DNA of 64,000 nt from Imbricaverruca yamaguchii (Eukaryota > Arthropoda > Thecostraca > Neoverrucidae), in assembly GCA_034440575.1 (NCBI GenBank), contig JAOTOL010001661.1, positions 980,001 to 1,044,000 of the forward strand, in the 5' to 3' direction. The stretch's first letter is position 1. Each line of letters opens with the position of its first letter. A program made the translations under genes and the position numbers. The notes beneath the pieces were generated by a model, which was given only the letters and a program-made list of their open reading frames with translations, was not told where the DNA came from and did not search any database. Below, in pieces: positions 31,161 through 64,000 of this stretch.

Positions 31161-32474
31161 GTTCGACATTCATATTCAGCAAAATTCGACGACCACTTCG
31201 ATTTCGCCCAAACTCGGTGACACGTTAGTCCTAAGGTCCCTGATCAAGCATGCAAACGGATTTCACCGGGTATCGAATAGTTTGACCTCCAGAGGTCAAA
31301 ATAGGTCAACCATTCATTAATACCTGAAAATCAACGCTATATAGACCACTCGATCCGCAACGACACGCTGATTCCGAAGCTGCTCTCCGTTATCCCGTAG
31401 CGCAACCGGTTAATGGGTATGCCCAATTATGTAATTTTGTTCCACAAAACATTGCCTCCCACACATTCCCATGCATTTAATTCCCAAACGAGACTGTGTA
31501 TAAAATGCACATAGTTGTAACGCCAATAATGTGGGCAGCCCAACGATTGCATTATAATCATTGACGTCCGATTAATTCCGGAGATATATCAAAATATGTT
31601 CCGATAAAATCAGTTTTGGACCCAATGGTTACTTTGCCATATGGGACTTGAAATCGCGACCCCTTCGATTTTTCTTAAAATTGCCACAAACGGACGTAAT
31701 GGCAAAACTCATCGACAACTCACGCCGTTTCACGGGACATCGAAAGATGTGACCTCCAGAGGTCAACGAGTTCCAGTTCGATATTCGACTTTGACCTATA
31801 TGTATGGATGGAGCATGCGACTACCATTAGCTGGCATGCTCGAGTCGCACTAGAAGAAAGCAAGTCAATGACGCTTCAAATATGAAGCGAAATTTTAACG
31901 GTCAAGGAGACTCGTGACCTTGCCAGGTCAGAGGTCATGTCAGGTCAAGCCGTTTACATGATGGCATGCATATAAAAGGTACATATTTGGAACGCCAATA
32001 ATGTGGGCAGTCCAACGATAGCATTATAATCGTTGACGTTCGATTAATTCCGGAGATATATAAAAATATGTTCCGATAAAATTTGTTTTGGACCCAATGG
32101 TTAAGTTGCCATAGGGTAGAATCGTGAGTTGTCGATGAGTTTTGCCATTACGTACGTTTGTGGCAATTTTAACAAAAGTCGAAGGGGTCGCAATTTCAAG
32201 TCCCGCGTGGTCCCATGGTAAACCCTATGGCAAAGTGGAAAACCCATGCTAAACCCTATGGAATCAGCGTGACGTTGCGGATCGAATGGTCTATATAACG
32301 TTGATATTCAGGCATCAATGAATGGTTGACCTATTTTGACCTCTGGAGGTCAAACTAGTCGATGCCCCGTGAAATGCGTCTGCATGGCTTGTCAGGGACC
32401 TTGGGACTAACGTGTCACCGAGTTTGGGCCAAATCGAAGGGGTCGTCGATTTCTGCTGAATATGAATGTCGAAC
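31161..32474. mobile_element. Fold-back element with nested direct and inverted repeats
   Basis: The outer arms, starting GTTCGACATTCATATTCAGC (31161 rightward, 32474 leftward), match for over 200 bp and include GACCTCCAGAGGTCAAAATA. Inside, 31525-31640 repeats directly as 31993-32120 (GCCAATAATGTGGGCAG), and 31642-31725 repeats inverted at 32115-32215. No ORF; no target duplication found. Confidence 0.8.
31925..31947 (+). promoter_or_regulatory. Triple AGGTCA half-site, DR1-like
   Basis: AGGTCA-G-AGGTCA followed four bases later by a third AGGTCA. A one-base-spaced direct repeat is the consensus for RXR/PPAR/HNF4-type nuclear receptors. It lies inside the fold-back element, so function is unproven. 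Confidence 0.35.
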
Positions 32475-32504
32475 TCCTGCCACCTTCACGGACGTGCCCA
32501 CAGT

Positions 32505-32771
32505 GAGAACCCCCTGGCCATCAAGATGTTCCCCATGGAGCACAGGGAGGCCTGGGTGGACATGTTCATTAAATACAACACTGCCCTCCCCAGCTCTGCT
32601 GCAGTGGAGAGGATGTTCAGCGTCGCCAGGGACATCTTGAGGCCCAAAAGGGCCTCCCTGACGGCCTGAAACTTTGAGCAGCTGGTCTCCCTCCGCGGGA
32701 ACCTAAAGCTTATGGGGTACGAGAACTTGGAGCCTAACATGGAGGACAAGGATGAAGAGGACATTGAGTAG
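32505..32771 (+). pseudogene. hAT transposase C-terminal relic
   Basis: [20 protein letters not shown] and [13 protein letters not shown] is the hAT dimerisation domain. A TGA at 32667 interrupts it; NFEQLVSLRGNLKLMGYENL follows. It belongs to a different hAT lineage from the element at 26227-29135. The rest of the gene is missing; the fold-back element lies directly to its left. Confidence 0.8.
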
Positions 32772-34860
32772 AAGGATGAGTAGAGACAGAAACTCAGACT
32801 CAGTAGGCGGGGCTAATCTGGCTAAATCTACCGCCGGCCGAGCAATATAGCTCACGGTCAATAGTTTAAACCGCGCCGTCTTTCCGGTCAAATTCTCACA
32901 CCCCGTCTCGGGGGGGGGGGCGGATAGTAACCCCCCTCTAAAATCCAAACTAAGCGTCGCACGAAAACGAAAGAGATCTCATCGGAAGGCGCTCGATAAG
33001 TAGGGTCCGGATCAACCCCCTAAAACAATTTCCCACAAAAGTGACGTCACTAGGGGGCTAGATTTTCACGACTTTTCACGCTTACATTATGCTTTTGGCT
33101 CTGGGGAGTTCATTTTGGAGGATATTTGATTAAAAATATTTTGAATCAGAAAAGGACAGCGAAATCGACCAGGGCCATACAATTTTTCTGTCCCTCCCCC
33201 AAATAAAAATGTTATTTTTTAACTTTCAAAATTTGGAGTTTTCAAATGTTCTTTAGTTTTCCTTTTCTAATGGGTAGAACAAACCGAGAAACGTTGTGGG
33301 AAGTCAACTTGCCCCAATAAAAAATGCTTACTTTAGCCAGAATCTTCGATTTGAACTGCAATAGGCAAATATGCAAAATTTATATGTAGTCAGAAACGGG
33401 GAAAAATCGAAAATTCCTTTGGTACGTCTTGTTGCATCCCTAAGGATAAGCAAACGCTGAAGGTTTCATTAAAATATTTGTGTCGGTTAAAGCGTGACGA
33501 CTGGTTGAACTTTTTTGGAGGTGACCTCACTTGACCTTTACTAACTCATTGACCCTAGATGATTTGACTTTAAAATGTTGGCACGGGATGCCAAATTGAT
33601 GTGGGAAAAGGTATGCCGAATTTCGACGCGTTACCGCGCACGGTTCGTTCACTATTCGCAAAAAACTTGAGGGGGCGGTTAAAGTCCCCCGAGACAGGAA
33701 CGGGTTAATCTTTAATGTGAATATAGGTAACTGTGATGCCAATTATACGTTGTATTTTAAATAAAAACGACTTTTATAGCCTAAAACTGCTTTTGGGGGG
33801 CTAAATAGTTAGAAATTTGACACAGCACATAGTTTTTGTATAGGCATAATAGCGGCGCGCAGCGCAGCGGCGCGGGGCGCAGCTGCAGGTGCTAAAAATA
33901 GCGGCGCAACGGCGCGGGCGCAGGTGGGCATCGCCGCCGGCGCAGGGGCGCGGGCGGAAGTACCAAAATTCAGCGGCGCGCTCACCCTTGTGCGGAATAC
34001 ACGGAAGCTTCCGGGCTACCTCCAGGCGGTTTTACAACGGCTTTTTGCCTTTACGTCACGTGGGCTCGGGAGCAAGATAGAGCGAGGAGACCTAGTATAA
34101 TGAGCTGTATAAATTATAAATGGTCACTAAATCTAATTAACGCAAAAGATTTTATAACAAAATAGTTTTTCCTATCGATACTGCCGAAAGAGTTATAATT
34201 AAACTTACGAACATCGGCAATTAACAATACGCATTTTGAGTTCCCACCAGACTGCACTCAGCTCTACGGTATCAGACAGCGGACTTTTGACTGCCAGATG
34301 ACTATTGGGATATAGGTTTCGGAGTATAAAGCTGTTTAATTAAAATTATGCTAAAACACTCCGTCTAACATTGTTTCTATTCCACCACCAAGCAACAATT
34401 GTTGTTAATACAACGGCAGAAAATATCGATTGGAACCAATTCTAATTAAATTAAAACGCTGTAATATAACAATCATTTTTAGTTAATATCTGGAATGTTC
34501 AAGATGAAGCCAAGATGACTTGGAATGATCTAGATTGTGCAGCCCACGTGACGTCACCAGTTTCCAAAGAATGTGGAAGTGCTCCTACATAACATTTGAT
34601 TCTCATGGCGCCATTCACGTGGTACACTCGTGGGACGTTGTGTTCTCATGGTGAGATGACAGCATTTCCGCAGTATTCTGGTAGCGGTGGATACCGCTAG
34701 CGCTTCTTCGTGGGTTAATTATGGTACATTTTTCAAATTAGCAGTAGTTTCGGTACCTGTGTTTAAAGTGTTTTTTTGAATTTTTTAAATTATCCTTCAA
34801 ATACAATGTTTATGAAAGTGGATAAGTTGATGGGACCACGCATCTTTGTGCAAATTCTGC
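32772..34860. other. No gene recognised
   Basis: Includes a G10 run near 32910, a GCGGCGCGCAGCG-rich patch at 33853-33960, and AT-rich unique sequence. Confidence 0.55.
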
Positions 34861-35314
34861 TGTGGTTACACACAATGCATGCAGGTTATACACAATGTAT
34901 GTTGTAACCACAGAGGTTAAACACCAGCTATGTAAAAGTGTGGTTGCAGCATTTGTATGTCACTAAGGTTGTTGATTGTAAACAATCATGGTAAATATGC
35001 CACTTGTAAATACATGTTCTAGGCTGTGTGAATTTTGTTGAAGAGCAATACCTGTCAAGAAAAAATGGATAAATTGTATTTGCTTTCCAATGATGTTCAG
35101 CTGTAGCAAGCAGCTGTGGATTTTTCTGCCTCATGACTGAAGGAGGATTGCCAATTCCATCTTTATGCACCATAGACAGCAAGGCTGGGAAGATGAGGGG
35201 TGGAGGTGGTACTGCCCCATCCCAAAGTCCAGAAATTATCATCCACTGGATATGTCACTGGGAGGAGGGGAGGGCACTGAATGATCTATGATGGACAATG
35301 CACCATAAAACCGG

Positions 35315-35349
<35 letters not shown>

Positions 35350-37813
35350 GGAGGAGGAAACTACCATTGACATCAACTGGGTCAAATCCAACCTTCTAAA
35401 TCCACCCTCCACTGCACCCCAGTAATGCTTATGCAATGGGATTGCAATTCAACCTAGGAGGGAGGGAGGGTATGGTTACATTAGCTGATAGATAGCACCC
35501 CAAATATTTATGTAGTATAATTTTTTACTTATTCATGCTGTATATTTTGTAACTGGCCAATTAATTTTGGAGCTGGGTAATTATGTGCTTGCTATTTTCC
35601 AATGAATCTCAGCAGTTAATACCTGTTATTTGTTTGTTTGCAATCCAAGCTCAGCTGATTTTCCAATCAAGGTTTTATGAAATTGAGTGGCATTTTGTTT
35701 TGGAAGAAATATCATCACACTGTTCGGTCAGATGCATTAACATTCTTCCTCATGTTGTTTATTTGGAAGTATTGTGTCACTTAGTCATTATTGGAAATAT
35801 ATCATATGTTGGAATAGGTTTTGTTTATTATTGGAAGGCATTGTGTGATCACATTGTTTGCAGGACAATCACCAAAATCATGTCTGAATTACACTAGTTC
35901 CTAGCCAAGACCTTTGTGAAATGTGATTAACATGCTCCCTGGAGGGCCTATGAAAATTATGTGCACTGGAGGGGCTGATTCTGCCCCCTATGATCTATGC
36001 TCCTATTAAGGCTAGAGCAACACAATTTACTGGGTGGGTGTGTATGGTAGTGAACTCTATTATGTGCAAATTTCATGACCTTAGGCAAATATCTTCAAGG
36101 TCAAATGAGGTCAAAATAACAAAATCTTAGGTTTGGCTTGGCTTGTCATCGTTATGGATCTCTGTGGTTCTGTTTAAATGCTGTAAAATTGGCATTAATG
36201 ATGTTTTGGGCATTACTAATGATGCAATATGGATGTCAGAACTGGCATTTGACCTCAGGTCACCTATGTATGAACACTTTATCAGGTCATTACCTGCACC
36301 AGTTACCAGAACTGGACTGCCCACCTGACTGCTCCGTCAGGTGGCTTGCCACAATCAGCTTCACAAAGAAAGGAGTGAAATACATAAATAAAGTAAAGTG
36401 ATATCAATCACATGACAGTCATTTGTATTTATGACAACATTCCTGTTGACCAAGTTTGGTTCCAATTGCCCGTTATGAACTTGATCTGACTGTACCTCAG
36501 TGACCTAACATAACTTTTTAATTATTTAGCATAACAATATGCATCAAACAAGTCGCTAGTGTTATCAAGAACACTTCCCTTTTGCCAATATACAGGAAGG
36601 ACATCAGTGCCAATTTTTGTGGTCTGGAGCTGCAATTCTTTAACTTTAACAGGCCCTAACTTGAAGGTTTTTGGCAGATCTTCATTTTTCTTGCCTTAAA
36701 CAATGTGCTGGTCATCTCTAAGCAGGTACGCAAAAACTGGCATATATCGGCTGGTACAATATAGAGTTAGGCACAACAAATTTGAGGGGTGGGTGGATTT
36801 CGCCCTCCCCCCCGGGGCATGTGTTAACCTGTCATGAACTTGACCTGACTTGACCTCAGTGACCTGACATTACTTTGAAACAATATTGCATAACAATATC
36901 CATCAAACAATTTGCTAGTGTTGCCAAGAATGCTTCCTTTTGCCAATATATGGGAAGAGCATCAGCACCAATATTTGTGGTGTGGGGATGAAATTTTTTT
37001 GGGACTGTAACAACCCCTAAGTCAAAAAAGTTTTGATCAATTTTCGTTTTTCTTACTTTGACTACTCAGCCCCAGTTTGACTACTCGGCTGATGAGCAGG
37101 GCATCTGAAAATCATGTGATGCAGCAGTTGTTAGGGTGCACTAGAAACTGGATAAAACCTGCATATTTCCCACTGAGGACTCTCATGCACTCACTACTGT
37201 GCTTTTTATGTTGGTTTTTGACTACCTGTTCACACACATGCTACTAAACATGAATTTTCTGTGCTGTCTGGTGATGGAAATGTGTCCTAATGGATTCATG
37301 TAGTGGCATGTATTAATTAATATTTAATGGAATACCTTTGTTGTGTTAGTTTGCAGTAGAACATGTATTTCTAAACTAGTGATATTCTGGGTTTTTTCTG
37401 CTGTAGATTTCCACCAAGCTGAGCTCCTTATAGGAATCTGTGTTTGCACATGGCTTTGCCTGAAAGTATTGTATCAATGCAAAGCATAGAAGCATATGAC
37501 TTCTGTATTTGTTTCTATCCTACATATACACATATATTTTGATTATTGTACATGTAACTTTTTGTATATAGCTGATATGGACAATAAATATCTGGAATGA
37601 AGTGTGCCTACCTATCTGTCACTCTGTTGAGCTACCATATGACACATCTAGCCATCAACTGGCCTGCAACATTCGATGCAGATACAAATTCCTTGCAGGC
37701 ACCTGCTCTCATGACATTACATGTTGGCAGTTTCCACTGTAGGATGTTTGCTTACTAATATCTGTCCCAGTGCCAGAACTCTGTAGTGATACCCTCCCTG
37801 TTGTGCACCACAA
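34861..37813. other. CpG-poor region upstream of FAM120
   Basis: CpG is rare (scattered single sites such as 35313, 35724, 36471) and TG/CA frequent. It contains a (CA)n run at 35319-35346 and many TGACCT/AGGTCA motifs around 36070-36870. No gene recognised. Confidence 0.65.
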
Positions 37814-37940
37814 TGCCACTCCCAGTGCTGTATCTCTGCAATATCACATCTCTTCTTTCGTATTACTGTGCCATTCCCAGCGCCTTATCTCTGCAGTATC
37901 ACATCTCTTCTTTTGTATTGCAGTGCCATTTCCAATGCTG
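37814..37940 (+). repeat. FAM120A: 55-bp tandem repeat of the FAM120 5' UTR acceptor
   Basis: TGCCAxTxCCAxxGCt starts at 37814, 37869 and 37924, exactly 55 bp apart, each after a CACATCTCTTCTTTxGTATT-like tract in the last two. Only the last has the acceptor CAG; the earlier ones read CTG and CAA. Confidence 0.85.
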
Positions 37941-38013
37941 CGTCAGATGATCTGACCTGAGGTCACTCGTGTGTGCGGCCGGCCATCCCACCGGCACGGC
38001 CGCCATCCCGACC

Positions 38014-60131
<22,118 letters not shown>

Positions 60132-60257
60132 GTGAGTGACCGGGTGTGTGTGTGGGGTGGGGGAGACTAGCTCAGGTGTGGTCCCCTGGTCTGTCGGGTC
60201 GTGCTGGAGTCGTACGCCAAGTTGCTGGACCTGCCGTCGTGGTCCCACTGGAACACA

Positions 60258-60715
60258 GCTCGTCTCCGGTTCCGTAGTGGTCGGTGGTGTACCCTGTGGG
60301 CTGTGTAACGTTGCTGCTGACAGTTTGGTCGTCTCCGGGCCGATCCGTAGTGGTCGGTGGTGTACCCTGTGGGCTGTGTAACGTTGCTGCTGACAGTTTG
60401 GTCGTCTCCGGTTCCGTAGTGGTCGGTGGTATACCCTGTGGGCTGTGTAACGTTGCTGCTGACAGTTTGGTCGTCTCCGGGCCGATCCGTAGTGGTCGGT
60501 GGTGTACCCTGTGGGCTGTGTAACGTTGCTGCTGACAGTTTGGTGTCCGGTTCCGTAGTGGTCGGTGGTGCCCTGTGGGCTGTGTAACGTTGCTGCTGAC
60601 AGTTTGGTCGTCTCCGGTTCCGTAGTGGTCGGTGGTGTACCCTGTGGGCTGTGTAACGTTGCTGCTGACAGTTTGGTCGACTCCGGGCCGATCCGTAGTG
60701 GTCAGTGGTGCACCG
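60258..60715 (+). repeat. FAM120A: Minisatellite of two alternating unit types
   Basis: Units of about 69-73 bp share GTAGTGGTCGGTGGTGTACC and GTAACGTTGCTGCTGACAG. Type A begins CTCCGGTTCCGTAG, type B CTCCGGGCCGATCCGTAG. Order from the left: A, B, A, B, A (shortened), A, B. Confidence 0.9.
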
Positions 60716-61829
60716 TAATTTTTGTGAATTATAATTTGTTTACTTACGCAGGTTTTTCATGCTTTGATTCAATAGAATATGTTCGGTGCCCTTTTTAACT
60801 GTAGTCAAGTGCTATTTAAAAGTCGCTTATAGAACTTGAAATATTGAACTTAGAAATTATTGAAATAAGAGCATAATGAGAACAGCATCGCCCCGAATAG
60901 AATTAGATCCCCGGGAGAAGTGTCGGTGTATCACAAAACTATGCTTTCATCTGGTTCTCGGCGTTTGTAATGCTATATATTTGCAAATACCTCCAAAAGG
61001 TGATGGCGAATCAATTTGAATGGGTGGCTTGGAGCGACGAGTCCGTGTTTAAGCGAAAGTTATTTTCGCACCAAGCCCTCAAAACGACCGAGTATGGGAA
61101 AAGTCCCACCACGGTAGGTGCTCAAGTACCCTGCGAAGATCATAGCGAGGGCATAAGCGCCTAGAAACAGACGGAATTGCAAGTTATTCCCCGGAAGCAT
61201 TCTCAGCACCGACTACTACATCAGCGAGATCCTGTTAAAAAAAACCTGGCCCGCCCCCTGCTTCTTCCACACCGCCAGCGCCACATTCTTCGTGGGCTGT
61301 CGTTTCGTCTCGAGAACAGGATTGTATCATTTCCGCTCAATGTTGCCTCGCGTGGATCGCGCTGGTCCAAGTGGAACCCAATGTCTTCACTCTTCTTGCC
61401 ATCAGAAAATGCTCAAGTTTTATTGGGTCATATATCGCGTCAGCTATGCAATATTTGCACAACGGACGTTTCCGACACCGTTTCATTGAAGGCAGTTTTC
61501 CTGTTTTGAGCAAGCTGGCTGGCATAGAAAAAGCATGCGAGTACTAGTCGTGTGGTCGCAAATCAACATCACTTTTGGAGGAGGGCAAAAGGAAGTGGAA
61601 GAAGTGATGTGGTGAAAAGGGGAATAAAGTAGCAGGAAGAAGTGATCTGTGTCGGACCTTCAAGCCACTCATTCTGTTTTTGTTTCCTTACGTTCCTTCT
61701 CGAATGCCCAACATTGTTATGCCTTTTCCGCCATTCCTCGTCGTGGAGGGCTTGTCCATACTTGCACAAAAACAATGCGTAAGGATAATACAAATTACTG
61801 AACTGAGTGACATAAAGACAAAGACATAA
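60716..61829 (+). other. FAM120A: FAM120 intron 9, no exon recognised
   Basis: ORFs up to 110 codons but no FAM120 block and no clear transposon signature. Confidence 0.55.
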
Positions 61830-62410
61830 AGATTAGTGCAACTATGAGCCACAGGGCCCTTCTTGGTTGCACTCGTCCTGAACCGTTGCCCACCAAATCT
61901 GTCATCGCCCTCCCTGTAATACTGAAAAGCAAGCCCTTTATTCTTATAATGATTGTCTATGCGTTTTTAAGATGTCCAGTGTGCTGCTACTGACAATGTT
62001 TTCTGGCGCTGGTTCCAGTGTTCTACTACCCTGTTGGTGAAGAAAGTTTGCCTTAACCTTGTTCTGCTGTGGTTAACTTTAATTTTGAATTTATGACCCC
62101 TAATTGCATTTTCTGTTGAATTCAAACATTCCCAAGGTATCCCCTCTCCAGATCATGGACAAATTTAAAGACCTCGATGAGATCTCTCGCCCTATATCTA
62201 AGTGAAAACATATTCATTTCTTCAATCTTCCTCATATGCCAGGTTGCTTATGCCATTAACCATTTTTGTAGCCCTTTTGTACCTCTCTAAAAGCCAACAA
62301 TCTTTTTCATAGCTGGAGACCAAGCTTGATGCGTATTCCAAATGTGGCCTGACGTATGCACAGATGCACGACGAGTGGACCCGAAGACAAACACTAGTTA
62401 ATTTGTACAG
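61830..62410 (-). pseudogene. LINE reverse transcriptase, C-terminal fragment
   Basis: On the - strand: YVRPHLEYAS, then ERYKRATKMVNGISNLAYEE, then after a stop DLIEVFKFVHDLERGYLGN, and fragments like KLKLTT and GLLFS. This is the conserved end of CR1/jockey-type LINE reverse transcriptases (thumb region and tail). Stops and shifts break it. It could be related to the LINE that moves the SINEs here, but that is not shown. Confidence 0.8.
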
Positions 62411-62485
62411 CAGTGTAACACTAGTTATTGAAGTATTTGCATTAAGCCTTGTATGAATGTTATGAAATGGGTCTTTGGTAACGCA

Positions 62486-62532
62486 GTGTTGTTTGGGCTT
62501 TAGGGCGCTTTGACCAGAGTTGATCATTCGCG
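62486..62532 (-). mobile_element. Short hairpin retroposon (47 bp) with 9-bp target duplication
   Basis: GGGCTTTAGGGCGCTTTGACC then GTTGATCATTCGCG. Flanks ggtaacgca at 62477-62485 and 62533-62541 are identical. Confidence 0.82.
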
Positions 62533-62725
62533 GGTAACGCAACATGGTAGGTCGAAGACGTGACGGGTCAATGGCAACTGAGTTGTGATTAGTCCGTTTG
62601 GTATGAGTAATACAGAGTAGTCTGTCAAAAAAAGCTGAAGTACCGGTGGCAACATAGTTATGACTGAACCATATGGTATGAGTAATGCATAGTGGTTGGC
62701 GAAAGACCTGAAAGGTTTGCGACAA

Positions 62726-62880
62726 CTTAGTTGTGGTGGTTGTTGGTTTTACGACACACCGACCGTTGAGTCATGTAGCGTCGCCAATCTCTCACGCCGA
62801 TTGGTCGCTGGCGAAGAGTAGCGACAGGTGAGACTAGAACCCACAATCTTTCGATCGTGAGACGGGTAACTTACCGTCCT
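62726..62880 (-). mobile_element. tRNA-derived SINE, same family as 55012
   Basis: On the - strand: a degenerate A-box arm (CGAGGACGGTAAGTTACCCG), B box GGGTTCTAGTCTCACC, body CGACCAATCGGCGTGAGAG, tail GACGCTACATGACTCAACGG then TCGGTGTGTCGTAAAACC and AACAACCACC. Confidence 0.88.
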
Positions 62881-64000
62881 CGATAACGTTGTTGTGCCTG
62901 GACCGTATGCGTACCGTAAGTTAAGAGCTATTGCTATGGCACCTCTGAGATTATTATTTGATGGGTGCCGTAAGGTGCATGTGCCCACCCATGTAGCGGT
63001 TTGCTATGAACATAAGTTACATCTGCCATGTAATTTTACTGCGCAGTCCGTTGAAGGCCATTGTTCTGCACTGTTTTCTCCGATAAGCATAAACACCCAT
63101 AATTATTCATCTGTAATCGATTGTTTAATTATGTTTGACACATTTATGAAAAATGTATGCGATTACAGGAAGAATCGCATTGTACTCAAAGACGACTGGT
63201 GTTCCGAAGGCAATTCAGGGTCATTTATTTACCTTAGGTGACGCTGAGTGTCTTCGGGTGACCTCCGCTTTGTGACGTTTTGGGGTAACTTAAGGTGCTG
63301 CAAGCGAATTATGCGTTCATTTATACCCCGGAATACTAACAACAATAATATTTTGGCTCTAATTTATTTTTGTCGGAAAGAGACTGTGAAGGGCTTGCGT
63401 GATCTTGTCTTGCCTGACCATGGCCTTGCCTGTCTGATCAGGACCTTGCCTGCCTGACCCTGACGGCCTGACCCAGTGCCTGACCCAGTGCCTGTTGATT
63501 AAATGGAACAACATATGGCATCATCGGAACCGCAAAATTACGAGGGCGTATGATAGAAGTTTCAAAGCTGAATAGCAATAGTTGTGGCACAACATTGCAT
63601 AAAATTTACAATGTTATGTTTTGTGTTAGCCTTTACTTTTCACCTGATCTAGGTTAGTTGCGAACCCGAGGTATTAAAAACGTCTAAGGTTTGATAGAGC
63701 TCCTCGATGCCTACATACTGCTATTTCCCCTTTTGTTTCTAGCTCTATCGAAGGCGAAACAGTTCCAATTGAATTTCTATGTTAGCAATTTGGGAAAAGT
63801 CTGGCACTGTGGGTGACCCCTAAATATGATCCAATTTCACTAAGACCAGCAGCTTCTATTGAAGTAACCCATGAGAGACACTACCGTAGTGCACAGTTTG
63901 TTATTGTTGTGGCCATTGTTAATGCTATTGTGGCCTCTGGTCGGCCCGGTGCTGACGCTCCAGGTCACACCCTCAGGTTCATCATGTCGCAGACCAGAGG
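62881..64000 (+). other. FAM120A: FAM120 intron 9 continued, no exon recognised
   Basis: AT-rich unique sequence with a few TGACC-rich patches (63410-63490 repeats CTTGCCTGCCTGACC-like phrases). The FAM120 gene presumably resumes beyond the edge. Confidence 0.5.

Noticed and set aside
60970..61164. EWVAWSDESVFKRK, reminiscent of a Tc1/mariner catalytic stretch
   Set aside because: Only one short phrase fits; no second catalytic block, ends or target TA were found.

Overview
The window is nuclear DNA of an invertebrate animal. The evidence is two animal-type genes split by GT-AG introns, tRNA-derived SINEs, a LINE fragment, hAT transposons, and a very high load of minisatellites. No plasmid, prokaryotic or viral gene was recognised. 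I cannot name the species. An arthropod, perhaps a crustacean, is only a guess from the divergence of the two proteins.

Two genes lie head to tail on the + strand. (1) An NDC80/HEC1 kinetochore gene spans 13449-24857. I could chain ten coding exons with matching splice phases into a 701-residue protein. (2) A FAM120-family gene (FAM120A/B/C, 'constitutive coactivator of PPARG-like') starts at 38014. Nine coding exons are visible to 60131, and it runs off the right edge. Both genes have GC-rich exons set in repeat-rich introns. One weak candidate first exon lies on the - strand at 4785-4913.

Regions. 1-12800 is mostly non-coding: a 36-bp minisatellite, a degenerate CCAAAAA-type repeat, SINEs, and two blocks almost without CpG (about 6541-8830 and 10690-12790). 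13131-24857 is NDC80 with its minisatellites. 24858-37900 is intergenic and rich in transposons: a 73-bp-arm hairpin, a hAT element bounded by 8-bp target duplications (26227-29135), a second copy of the CCAAAAA repeat, a fold-back element and a hAT C-terminal relic. 37924-60131 is FAM120, with arrays in nearly every intron and one array inside a coding exon. 60132-64000 holds a two-type minisatellite, a LINE 3' fragment and a SINE.

Two patterns look new to me. First, many minisatellites are copies of a splice junction of the exon they touch, so real splice sites sit at the edge of arrays of decoy splice sites. I count eight of the eighteen recognised coding-exon junctions plus the FAM120 5' UTR acceptor among the candidates, of differing strength. 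Second, there are very short insertions (about 26-61 bp), many bounded by target-site duplications. They carry only a hairpin (GGGCGC...GCGCCC) and an A/C-rich tail. The same tail ends the longer tRNA-headed SINEs, so this looks like a retroposon tail module that moves on its own.
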